From Zancudomyces culisetae (Eukaryota; Kickxellomycota; Harpellomycetes; Harpellales; Legeriomycetaceae), in assembly GCA_001969505.1 (NCBI GenBank), contig LSSK01000172.1, positions 1 to 48,408 of the forward strand: DNA of 48,408 nt. The letters run 5' to 3'. Within the stretch, counting starts at the first letter, position 1; every line of letters starts with the position of its first letter. A model generated the notes under the pieces. It worked only from the letters and a program-made list of their open reading frames with translations, did not search any database and was not told the origin of the DNA. The position numbers were made by a program, and so were the translations under genes. Below are positions 1 through 9,229 of this stretch, piece by piece.

Positions 1-43
1 ACTATGTATCCTTATTATCACAAAGCTAAAACAGAAAACTTAC

Positions 44-519
44 TCTCCAACATACTGACCGAATGTTACCTTTTCCTTCAATACCTAATAAAATATAATT
101 TAGGATAAAATCGATATATTTCTTACATAGACTCAAAAACAGAATCAAGCTTGAACAAAACACCAAGTCGTGATATTTCACTCTGTGTAAATCAAAACCT
201 TAATAGTACTTTATCTACTTGTACTAAATACTGTCTCTCTATACGTACAAGCAATGGTACAGCAAATAGGCCATGACCAAACATTGATAATAAAATCCTA
301 TACTTTTTTGATGAAAAAAAGTAAGGAGAGAGGGGGGGGGGGGGCTTGTATACCAATCTGGAGGGTATACCACACATTTACAATAGATAAGAGCATTGCA
401 AAACCTAGTGATAATTCTAATATTATTGGCAAATTACCTTTGTAGCAGAGGCGCCGCACAGCGTCCAGGTCCACAATATTGAGGTTTGATGAGTTCAAAG
501 CCGGCATTTTAACGCTCAT
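44..519 (-). CDS. 5' exons of a TBC-domain Rab GTPase-activating protein (partial)
   Basis: Two exons are visible: 438-519 (ATG at 519) and 44-84, joined through GT..AG introns. Exon 1 ends G|GTAATT, exon 2 follows TATTAG and ends AGA|GTAAGT. Together they give 41 in-frame codons. The protein begins with a short leader, then VDLDAVRRLCYK, then GIEGKGNIRSVCWR. This matches the opening of the TBC domain (D-L-x-x-L-R-x-L-x-x-x-G-I-x-x-x-x-x-R-x-x-x-W-[KR]) found in Gyp and TBC1D13-type GAPs, which switch Rab proteins off by stimulating GTP hydrolysis. The catalytic Arg and Gln motifs would lie beyond the left edge and cannot be checked. Intron 1 is long (about 353 bases) and carries a run of 13 G. 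The family call rests on about 30 residues. Confidence 0.58.
332..344 (+). repeat. Poly-G run of 13 inside the TBC-gene intron
   Basis: Thirteen consecutive G residues lie in the first intron of the gene on the opposite strand. Similar but shorter runs occur at 29837-29847, near 7534 and near 14786. They look like homopolymer slippage tracts, and the exact length may be unreliable. Confidence 0.8.
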
Positions 520-1774
520 TACTTCGTATAATATATGTGTTCCTCTCGTTTACTGATAGAAGACGACGTGTTAAATACAAAAGAAAACTTGTAATGATAT
601 GCGCTATGCCAAGCGATAGACTGTAAAGTATTTGTTCTATTCAATATTGTCTATAAATTTTGCACTGTAACACAGCTATGAGCCGATACGGGATACCAAT
701 ATGTTATCTGTTCTGTCAACAACAAAAGTATTAGTGACTTTTATTTTTATTTTTCTATTTTCCCAAGTATTTCTTTTCTCTTAACATCGTTCCATCGATA
801 TTCTTTAATAGAAAGTGAAGATTATGTGTAATAAAATCAAGCAAAGTAACGTAAATATCTAAAACTCTTCTAAATTGTAGATGAAATCAATAAAGGAGTT
901 TGTGGGTTTGTTTTGTCAAGTCAGAGTCAGCATGCTTTTATTCGCTGTGCTTTTACAAATACAATTTGTAGACACACAAAAATCTAAAAAAATCTAAAAA
1001 GCCTCTCTTCCTTTCTCCCTCACCCTCAACCATGGTATAAAAAAAAACATGCGAATAGTGCTTTGGAACCCACTAAATGAATAGGATGACACAAACACTT
1101 GGTGTTCTATTATTCATTTTGTGGAGAAAGAGAATAGCTTGCAAATAACCACTTTTCCCGGTTCTTTTTCTTTTGTAATGCAAACTTTGGATGTTAATCG
1201 CTGGTAATGGAGCTCTTGGGGGTGGGGTGGGAGTGAGATTTCTGTCAATTTGAACTTGTTTTTTTGTTTTGCGGCTACTTTGCAAATTGGATTGGTGGTA
1301 TTACAATATACAATACACAAAGTATAATTCCTTTTTTTCTTTTCTCTTTTTCCTTTTTTTGTTTGCTAAGCCCTAGAACGAGTACAAGGAGAATCTGAAC
1401 CAAAATCGAAAAAAGGGAAAGGGAGAGGGAAAGGAAATGATGAAGATGGGTAAGCGTAGCAAGAAAAAAGGGCTAATAAACGGGAGAAGGGGCCAGGGGC
1501 CAGATACCAGAGTCCAATTACAAGTAAGGTTTTCCATAACACACTGATGCTTTTATTCGCTCATCCGTTTTGTTTATACAAACATTTATGCAAGTTAAAG
1601 CGAAACGAATGCAACTAGTGCTTAATTTCATAACATACATTATTCAATTCCCTTCAATCCCAGCCCAAAAATAGCGACCAGTGGTTGCTAAACGAAACTA
1701 TCAACAAATAAATGGGTAAATAAATAATGACATAGTTCCACTAATAGACGTTAAAACGTAAAAGGGAGAATGAG
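520..1774. other. Intergenic region, 5' of the TBC gene and 3' of the small gene at 1775-2130
   Basis: About 1.25 kb of A/T-rich sequence with pyrimidine runs and G-rich patches near 1216-1233 and 1478-1500. No reading frame here has both plausible composition and splice signals. It presumably contains the promoter of the minus-strand TBC gene (ATG at 519). Confidence 0.6.
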
Positions 1775-2130
1775 TTATTGCGTTTGTGAAGTGGTAAGGT
1801 AAAAAAAAAGGTCAGCAGCTTTTTCCCGCAGTTCTGGGTGGAGTGTCATTATTTTCTCCATTTTCTCTAGTTTAGTGAGTATCCGAGCCTGTAGTTGCTC
1901 AAACGGGTGACATACAGATAGAACTAGGATAAATAAGACGGGTGAAAAAAAAGGGGGGGTGAAGGAGTAAAAGTTTACTGTCACCATACTATCATTGAAT
2001 GATGTGTGCTCCCCTGACCTTTTGAAAAAAAAAACACATACACACACACGCACATACAAGCAAAGCAGTGTACCATCTGGTGTGACTCACTATTTCGTAT
2101 TTCCATGTATATTGTGCTTTTATCATTCAT
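1775..2130 (-). CDS. Putative two-exon gene for a 73-residue protein of unknown function
   Basis: Exon 1 is 2058-2130 (ATG at 2130) and ends in TT|GTATGT. The 134-base intron ends TCCTAG, and exon 2 is 1775-1923, stopping with TAA. The phases agree (1 to 1). The product is small and helical, with a charged middle (EQLQARILTKLEKMEKIM). Exon 2 is clearly less A/T-rich than its flanks. The stretch PFEQLQARIL resembles the start of the DASH kinetochore subunit Dad4, but in Dad4 this sits at the very N terminus and the rest does not match, so no family is assigned. The gene lies on the same strand as, and downstream of, chitin synthase. The exon structure is supported only by splice consensus and frame. 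Confidence 0.33.
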
Positions 2131-2497
2131 TGCCTAGCGTACACACACATCGCAGTTGCGCGAATTCTAGTTTATGAAGATGGGGATATGCAGTCAAGTT
2201 GTTTTTGAGAATGCAGACAGTCAAGCAGAAATAAATGATAAAATATATAACTGACTGAGAATTGAATTGACGATATACTATCCCATCCATCTGTCTTTCC
2301 TTCCTTTTCCTACTATCACACATCATCATTTGGCATTTTTGAGCAACTCTGGTATTAATAACGAAACACACAAATAATAATAAAAATTGTAATAAAGTAT
2401 GCTTCATGTAGAAAAAAAAAAACAATCAATGTTTTTACCAACTAAACCTAAAAGTGAAATGATCAAGATAGAAAATGTGAAAAGATAGTCATAAAGT
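2131..2497. other. Intergenic region between chitin synthase and the small gene
   Basis: About 370 bases, A/T-rich, with CA-repeat and A-run patches. It carries the 3' UTR of chitin synthase and the likely promoter of the small minus-strand gene. No other feature is seen. Confidence 0.5.
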
Positions 2498-5400
2498 TTA
2501 GGGACCAAATAGATAATGGCCAATTATATAAGAGATAGAGCCCACAAAGCGGATAAAGGCTAAGGCGGCAACACTCCAAAAGATAAATGAAAGGTATGGG
2601 TTAACAGCTGCGGATTGGGCGGTAGCTGAACCGGAACCGTAGATATGGTCGGCAAACCAAGCCGAAGAAAGGATCAAGACCAGTAAAATGTTTGTAAAAG
2701 TCCAAACAAGAACCAGATTGGTACGGAACATTTTATTTGCATCGTCACGTTTAGTAGCAGCATCGCGTTTGACCTTTTCTGCATTTTTTGGAATAGGTTG
2801 CCGCAGGCTAGATAAAAATGTTTCATATACAGCGTTAATGTCGGCTTGGTCGGTTGCGACATTAACAGTGGCCACAGCAACACCATCCTTTTTTGTAGAG
2901 ACTTTTGCGTGGCCCAAATCATTTGATACAGAGGTGTCACCTTTGGTTCCCCAGGACACATCGTGTATGTTACAAAAGGCATATACCATCAGAATATTGA
3001 TGGCGGAAGGCATCCACAACAAGTATTGGACTAAAGAGGTAACCATGTGCCAAGGTTCGAGATATATAATTGAAGATATAAGATAGATACCATATGTAGA
3101 AGCGGTGGAGATCACAATATCACGGAAGTATGAGTCTTTGATAAGAGAGACAGCACCATCATTGAAGTTTGTTGATTGAATCTGCCGAACAATGGAGAAG
3201 ATAACTGTATAAGTCATAACAATCATAATAAGAGCAAATAGGGTGACGGCGAAGCCATAGATAAATTTGGAGCCTTGAGGTCGATTACCCAGGGCCAAAA
3301 CAAAGATCATCATCAAAGACATGATATACAGAATACGAATGACTTCGGTAACAACGGTTCCTCCACCGAAAAACGGATCGTTTTTGTACCTTTTTTCCTT
3401 GTCTGCAAGCTGAACATTTTGAGCTAAAAAATAAAACGCCAGGTAGAAATTGGCCAACGAGAACCAGGAGAACAGCATGTTAACAACCTGGTATAAAAAT
3501 TCGATGAAGAATAAGAAGTGTTGGAAAATATGATGGCTGGAGTTTAGGACACGATACCAGTGAGCAATTGCATAAAACATGGCGAAAAACGATCCATTCA
3601 ACCATCTTCGGCGCTGAGAAATCAGCTCAGGTAATGTGTCTGGTACATCTGTCATAGCCTTTGCTGATTTGACATACTTGAGCACATAATTACAGTTGCG
3701 TTTAGTTACCAATTCGAAACACAAAATACGATCTTCGGCCAAATACATGTTTGCCTCAAAGATACCACCGGCTGAACCATCACCCGAATGCATCAATTCG
3801 CCCTTGAAGTATGAGTGAAGAGGACCTGATGTGGCATCGGAATTTTGCAGTGCACTGTATCTGTATGCCGAAAACGCTCCTGGAAGCACCGAGATATATC
3901 CTAATACTGACTCTAATGGCTTATCCAAAATATTAGACATCTTGTATTCAAAGTTTTGCGCCGCCACCAGCATATTCCAAAGATCACAGCTGTTGTTTCC
4001 TGTATCAACACAAATCTCACCACATGCGCCTGCCACTTTTGCATCCTTGTCAAACGCCTTCCACAAATGGTAAATCGACGTCCCAGTTGGCTTTGTTCCG
4101 ACGTCAATCAATACGCAAATGTTGGGTTGCAAAAGTGGTGAAAACGCATTGAAGAACCATCGGTGTGAGTTGATCTTTTTTGCGTTTTTTTCTTTAAGAC
4201 AGAACAACACTTGCACGGGAACATATCCTCTTTCTGGCCCTAGAAAATTCATTTCAGAATCTATACATATCTGTGTTGTATATTCAAAGATATGTGCTGT
4301 CACTGGCCGCCCGCTTACACTGTTCTGCATTACCCCCTCTTGGTACACTCCCATACATCCTAGAATTTCTAATACTTTGCGGTTGACTTTTGTACGTCCA
4401 TCCGCAACGACACATACTACACACTTTTTCCATGCATCCGCTCCCCATGTTCTGCTTCGTGTCCGCGTCTGCAAATGTGTAATATTTTTGACTACTGCCT
4501 TAAACGTTCTTCCAAAAAGATCTGGCCCTTCGTTATACATTGTAAGAACTGTAAACATCTCCGTCTGTCTTCCGTACATTACTGGTCTCAGTGTATATTT
4601 TTCGGTCATAAACTCATTTGGATCACATGTACATGCAGTATACCTCATGTGCGTGAATTCTTGCCCTGTTTTGTATTTTCCAGCCATCAACACCTTATCT
4701 GCTACTGGACAGTCCAAAACTAGATTTCCTGATGTCAATTCAACTTGTTTCAAATGTCTCATCCGCTGTTCTTTATAGGCGGAGTAAAGCCGTGAATCTA
4801 CCGGTGGTGCTTCAGATATATCATACAGCTGGGATAATTGTGGGTCTACTTCTGGCATGTGTCGTGGATCCAGCACTCTTCCCGACTTTTCTAGTAGATC
4901 ATTTGACTGAAGTTCTGGTGTAGATACTGGTTGTGCTACTCTCAACTGTACATCATGGATACTTGGTTCAGAGCGTTTCTCTGCATCCCTTGGTCTCATT
5001 GGGACTGGAAGTGGTTTTCCTCCCCCCAATATGGGAACGTCCCCTTGTCCATAATATCCCTCTTCGCCCATTCCACTCCCATAATACTCTTCGTTTTTTG
5101 CAAAATGCCCATCACCTTCGTAATACCCCTGATGATCTCCTATATCACCCCCGGTATATTGATACCTTCCATCATCATACGTGTTTTCATGCATTTCTAT
5201 CTCCTCTTGGTACCCTTGGTTCTGCTGGTTTTGTTGATACATATCCATTTCATGCTGTTGATTGTTATACCCATAACTCTGCTGGCTTCTTCCTTCATCG
5301 TATCCCCCATGTCCCTGGTTATATATTCTATCTGCCTCGCTTGGATTTAATCGCCGATACCTTTCACCAGCTATACTACCCACTGCACTTGCATCTTCAC

Positions 5401-5695
5401 TTCTTCCTCCCATCGTGTCATACCCTTGTGGCTGTTGCATTTGTTGTGATAGTTGCGTTGGTATTGGTGGCGGCCTGGCGTTAAATACCCTTTCGTCTCC
5501 TCCGCGATACCCTTGAGAGTTACTTTGTGTATGCTGCGGTGGCGTTAGCGACCCGACAGGACTCTGTTGTTGTTGTTGTTGTTGTCTCTGTTGTCTAATT
5601 CTTTCAAGCAATTCATAGTTGTTCATCCTCTCATTGTCGCCTCCTCTTCCCCCTTCGTTTCCATAGGCATTCTCTCTACTGCGCTTATCATTCAT
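2498..5695 (-). CDS. Chitin synthase (division 1 type), 1065 aa
   Basis: Membrane enzyme that polymerises GlcNAc from UDP-GlcNAc into chitin across the plasma membrane. The intronless frame opens with a low-complexity Q/N/G/Y-rich cytosolic tail of about 280 residues (polyQ near 36-44). The Chitin_synth_1 catalytic region starts at about residue 300. Hallmarks seen: the donor-binding segment DVGTKP (531-536), LPGAFSAYR (604-612), EDR (654-656) and the product-binding QRRRW (694-698). A C-terminal block of about seven membrane segments follows, ending in a short hydrophobic tail. There is no myosin motor or cytochrome b5 domain, which excludes class V/VII types; the layout fits classes I-III. 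The length is slightly above the usual 900-1000 because of the N-terminal tail. The start at 5695 is the first ATG of the frame. Confidence 0.97.
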   Translation of the reverse strand: MNDKRSRENAYGNEGGRGGDNERMNNYELLERIRQQRQQQQQQQSPVGSLTPPQHTQSNSQGYRGGDERVFNARPPPIPTQLSQQMQQPQGYDTMGGRSEDASAVGSIAGERYRRLNPSEADRIYNQGHGGYDEGRSQQSYGYNNQQHEMDMYQQNQQNQGYQEEIEMHENTYDDGRYQYTGGDIGDHQGYYEGDGHFAKNEEYYGSGMGEEGYYGQGDVPILGGGKPLPVPMRPRDAEKRSEPSIHDVQLRVAQPVSTPELQSNDLLEKSGRVLDPRHMPEVDPQLSQLYDISEAPPVDSRLYSAYKEQRMRHLKQVELTSGNLVLDCPVADKVLMAGKYKTGQEFTHMRYTACTCDPNEFMTEKYTLRPVMYGRQTEMFTVLTMYNEGPDLFGRTFKAVVKNITHLQTRTRSRTWGADAWKKCVVCVVADGRTKVNRKVLEILGCMGVYQEGVMQNSVSGRPVTAHIFEYTTQICIDSEMNFLGPERGYVPVQVLFCLKEKNAKKINSHRWFFNAFSPLLQPNICVLIDVGTKPTGTSIYHLWKAFDKDAKVAGACGEICVDTGNNSCDLWNMLVAAQNFEYKMSNILDKPLESVLGYISVLPGAFSAYRYSALQNSDATSGPLHSYFKGELMHSGDGSAGGIFEANMYLAEDRILCFELVTKRNCNYVLKYVKSAKAMTDVPDTLPELISQRRRWLNGSFFAMFYAIAHWYRVLNSSHHIFQHFLFFIEFLYQVVNMLFSWFSLANFYLAFYFLAQNVQLADKEKRYKNDPFFGGGTVVTEVIRILYIMSLMMIFVLALGNRPQGSKFIYGFAVTLFALIMIVMTYTVIFSIVRQIQSTNFNDGAVSLIKDSYFRDIVISTASTYGIYLISSIIYLEPWHMVTSLVQYLLWMPSAINILMVYAFCNIHDVSWGTKGDTSVSNDLGHAKVSTKKDGVAVATVNVATDQADINAVYETFLSSLRQPIPKNAEKVKRDAATKRDDANKMFRTNLVLVWTFTNILLVLILSSAWFADHIYGSGSATAQSAAVNPYLSFIFWSVAALAFIRFVGSISYIIGHYLFGP

Positions 5696-7577
5696 TATAA
5701 TTTTACTAATACAAACGTTCTGTTCTATGTTCTCGCGGTTCTATTAAAATAAATAAATAAATAAACTCGATGTATGGATGTAAAGCCCAATTTTTTCTTG
5801 AAAAAAAAAAGCTGATAATGGTAGCCGAACCTTTTAAAACCAAACTTTTAGCACACCATCCAACTTGTAAAAGCAATTTCTATACATCTGATTGCGCTTT
5901 ATTTTCCGCCCTATATCTGCCATTTTTTGTTTTTATTTTTGTACCAGACGTTTTCAATGGCGTTTGGTTCGTGTGTTTGGTGTTAAAACCAATAGTAATT
6001 AAATAGGCTTTGTTATTTTGCTCAGGTGTTATATAATCTACCTTTTTCGCCTTATTTTAAATCCACTATTTACTCGTAAATTTCAGAATTACCGTAAAGT
6101 GAATTCGGATTACAAAATATGAATGATTATACTATTCTAATTCATTGATTCAATTGAAAAAAGAAAAAAGAAAAAAAATTCCCTTGCCTCAACGAATGTA
6201 AAAAAGGCAATAGTTTTGAAAACATTTACAAAAATATCCTTCCACTTTTGCTAAAGAAAAGCATAACTTTGTCTACTTTTTACCTTTTATGACCCAAAAC
6301 TCGGTATTAAAATAAATGTCTTTTTACCCAATTTCTTGATTTATTTATTCGGATTACACAATCTGTCTGGATTTCATTGTTTGTCCTGGCTATTATCTTT
6401 TTGTATTGAGCCGCTTACATTATTTCTGCACTAATTAGTGGATTAGCTCGCTTAATCTTTCGCATACAACTAGTGCCTGTAATTTCCGCTTTTATGGGCT
6501 ATTAATATTTGCTCCAAATCATTTACTTGTATGTTTTGAGCTTTTTACAAATTCCTTTCTCCTTTTCCTCTCTACATAAAATAGACAACAAGAGGAATAA
6601 ATCATGCAAAGCGAGAAAATGATTTGCGTTTATCGCGTAAATCATCCTTCCATACACACAAACTCTCTTACACATCATGGATTAAAGTAGGGATGTCGCA
6701 CTATGGAATTGCAAAAAGATATACACCCCAAAGATATTTTTTCTGCCAATAACGGTTTCTATTGCAAGCTATCTGTTCCCCCCAGTTACTCCAATAAACA
6801 GCATTTTTTGTCTTTTTAGATTGCCAAGTAGAGTAAAATCCCACAGGCGATGTGTACAACACTACTTGTAGCATCGCATTATGTTTCACCACTAAACACA
6901 CCTAAATACAAATAATACCAAGAGTCAGGTCTAGGCATATTTATAGCAAACATCATACATCCATAGCCTTCCACAATGAGTGCGGTCCGGGTTTGCAGGT
7001 CTTGGTATGCAGTTGTTATAGTTTGGGCAACCCTTGTTAAAAAACGACCCCTGAATCCGTCTCTCATGTTGTTCTCCTCCTCCTCCTCCCCCCCGTTCTG
7101 TACTAGTATCTTCAAATGGTGTGGTAAAACATAGCGTACAGTGTGATTGTAAAATCAAATTATGTTGAAAACCCCCTTAACCTCAACATTTTTGTATCAC
7201 GTAATGACATATCCCCCCAAACTTGCTTAAATAAAAAAAGATGATCCAATGAATGGCAGAAAATGGTAAATGGTTGAAACAAGTACACATTTGCCAACAA
7301 ATGGCACTGCTGCCAAGGACTCGAATGTTAGCGTCTTTTATTTTATCCCAGTTAGTAAAGCTGATTTCGTTAGTAGATCCAACCACTCCTGCTGGAGTCA
7401 GGCTAGCAAAAATTACACAAAACAGTTTTCATTTCCATATAAATCTAAATATCACTTGAATTTACAAGTTCGAAACTATTTCACCAAACGCAAAGCTTTA
7501 GAATGTTCAGATTTTTTTCCTGAGAAAAGCACTGGGGGGGAGTGGGGTCAATGTTACGATTAATGCAAATCATTAAA
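5696..7577. other. Long intergenic region upstream of chitin synthase, with unresolved coding-like patches
   Basis: 5696-6650 is plain A/T-rich promoter-type DNA. Within 6880-7510 several less A/T-rich patches look exon-like on the minus strand. One, roughly 7300-7400, follows TTTTGCTAG and reads LTPAGVVGSTNEISF. Another, near 7180-7215, follows TTTAAG and reads QVWGDMSLRDTKML. A third lies near 6960-7050. I could not join them into one frame or recognise a family, so no gene is called. Confidence 0.4.
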
Positions 7578-8017
7578 TTATAACAAGTATTTATGAGGTA
7601 TACATGTTACTTTATTGTCTATTATACAAGATAGATAAGCGGTAGTATGTGCTATCCGACCATGGATCTCCTGCATCACAGAGGTTGTTTCTATGGTTTA
7701 ATTTCTAATCATATCCATTGCCCTACTCACATCCAAAGTCTCCCAAGCATTGTATAAATTTTTAGAATGGCCATCTACTAATATGCTACAAAACACTGAA
7801 ACTCTTGTACCACAACCATGTTTCTAAATTTGATTTAGTTTTATTTAATAATTTCTAAGCAAAATAAGCCTATGATTGCTGTTGCAAATAGCGGTTTAGT
7901 ACAGAGCCTCGTAGGCAAGGATAACATTAGCTAACAATAACAAGTTTAAAAATACAAAATCACCATACTCGCCATATCTCCTAGTCTAAACAACACGCCC
8001 CCATTGATGAACTCCTG
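7578..8017 (-). pseudogene. Hotdog-fold acyl-CoA thioesterase exons (PaaI/ACOT13-like), apparently 5'-truncated
   Basis: Three exon-like pieces on the minus strand follow the order and spacing of an ACOT13-type hotdog domain. Piece A starts at 8017 and reads QEFINGGVLFRLGDMASMVI, matching the (H)GG-x5-x-D helix segment with the catalytic-type Asp kept and HGG changed to NGG. Piece B (7731-7823) carries GTRVSV and ends D|GTGAGT. Piece C (7578-7670) follows GATGCAG and reads GRIAHTTAYL ... HKYLL, then stops. B and C are each 93 bases, phase 0, with a 60-base intron. About 24 residues separate VSV from GR, close to the family value. No N-terminal exon or room for one exists, because the PIG-Y stop is only about 50 bases upstream, and the A-B junction lacks a convincing donor. 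It is therefore probably a decaying copy or a gene with an unusual start. Confidence 0.5.
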
Positions 8018-8065
8018 CTATCTAAAAGTTTCTAAAAAGACTGGGGTTATTAAATTCAGCAAAAC

Positions 8066-9229
8066 CTAGTTGTGTCTAAAATACTTCATTCCCATCCAAT
8101 TCCAAAACACAAAGAAAATTGTAGAGAATGCTGTCATAGGAACCAGCAATATGTAGTATTCATCGTTTTTTATCGCATCAAATACCTAAACATAAAACAA
8201 AATATATGGTTAGATATAGTCCAAAGGTAATTTTCCTCTGAAGCAAAATAAACGTAGTCATCTACTTACAACGTTTCCGGTATCAGGCAGCATTTTGCTA
8301 AAAAACAATGCATAAAGAAACGTGACCATAGTAAATACTGTAAATGCCAATAGTGCATATCCATACAATGGTGTAGTATCCGGATCACTACTGATAAACA
8401 GCTTGGATCGATCCCGTGTATAAACCGGTGGTGCATAAAACTGTGGGTCTAATAAGTGGTCTGATAGATGTGATTTAAATATAGATAAACTACTAGAAAC
8501 CGATTCAATGCGCTTAAAATCCTGTTTATATATAGAGCTTTCGTTAATGGTTTCAACATTCGAAAGATACTGCGTCATCCCGTTTTCGTTCCGATTATAA
8601 AAATCATGACCGATTTCTTCCCGCAAAACTCTACTGTTGACTTTTTTTTTAGCCCTAGACGGTCGAAAATCAGCTATCTCCAGCATATCAGAAGTGGGGT
8701 ATGGCTCCCGTTTGGTCCTCCTCTTTCTAACCCTCATATTAATTTCGGCAGTATTATCCGAGTATATAGATTCCCCTCTTTTTTCAAGCGCGTGTTGCTT
8801 ATTATAAAAGGTTTTAGGATCCATCTTATTCATAGTCGCGTTATTTCTAGTAGATTTCTCATTATCCTGTAGGGTATATTTGTCTGGATACAGAACATGA
8901 TCAGGATAATTCTTTAATCCTTCATTATTTTTTGTTGATTTTGAAGACTTTTCCGACTTTGAAGTACTTTGACTTTGAGTCTGGCTAGTTTCAGACCCAT
9001 TTCCTATAGTAAAGACCTCTTCATCGTTGTGATTGTGTTTCTGCAATGTAGCTCTATTTTGATGTATTGTAGATTTGTAGCGGCCTTGTCTTGAATTATC
9101 TGTCGAGATTTGACTGTCGTTTTTAGCGCCATTAATTTCAACTGGCTGCTCATTTGTTGTCTTTCGTTTCGGGATCAGAGATAGGGCTCTATTTTTGGTG
9201 GCAGTGGCTATGTTTCCCACCGCTCTCAT
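8066..9229 (-). CDS. PIG-Y/Eri1 homologue (GPI-GlcNAc transferase subunit) with long N-terminal extension
   Basis: Two exons: 8270-9229 (320 codons, ending GTT|GTAAGT) and 8066-8185 (after TATGTTTAG), phase 0, with an 84-base intron, giving 359 residues. The last 75 or so residues form a two-helix membrane hairpin. The first helix lies around LYGYALLAFTVFTMVTFLY, the second around YYILLVPMTAFSTIFFVF, and the protein ends WNWMGMKYFRHN, very close to the WTWMGIKLFRHN end of human PIG-Y. PIG-Y/Eri1 is a small ER subunit of the enzyme that adds GlcNAc to phosphatidylinositol in the first GPI-anchor step; yeast Eri1 also binds Ras. Known members are about 70 residues. Here about 280 polar, K/S/N-rich, probably disordered residues precede the hairpin. 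Reading only the first exon would lose the diagnostic C terminus. Confidence 0.85.

Noticed and set aside
932-1561. Repeated 15-mer ATGCTTTTATTCGCT at 932-946 and 1547-1561
   Set aside because: A single shared 15-mer is expected about by chance in 48 kb of A/T-rich DNA, and the flanks do not match.
1775-1923. Dad4 as a firm identification
   Set aside because: Only about ten residues match, they are at the wrong distance from the N terminus, and the remainder of the protein is too short and unlike Dad4.
4119-4778. 219-codon plus-strand ORF
   Set aside because: It lies antisense inside the chitin synthase catalytic region, whose motifs are unambiguous on the minus strand. No protein family is visible.
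4933-5484. 183-codon plus-strand ORF
   Set aside because: Antisense shadow of the Q/G/Y-rich chitin synthase N terminus; composition simply mirrors that low-complexity code.
6930-7158. Spt4-like zinc-ribbon protein
   Set aside because: CTLC, GCPN and a PRPDSW-like end occur in roughly the right order, but in different frames with no splice sites that restore one frame, so the resemblance is not sustained.
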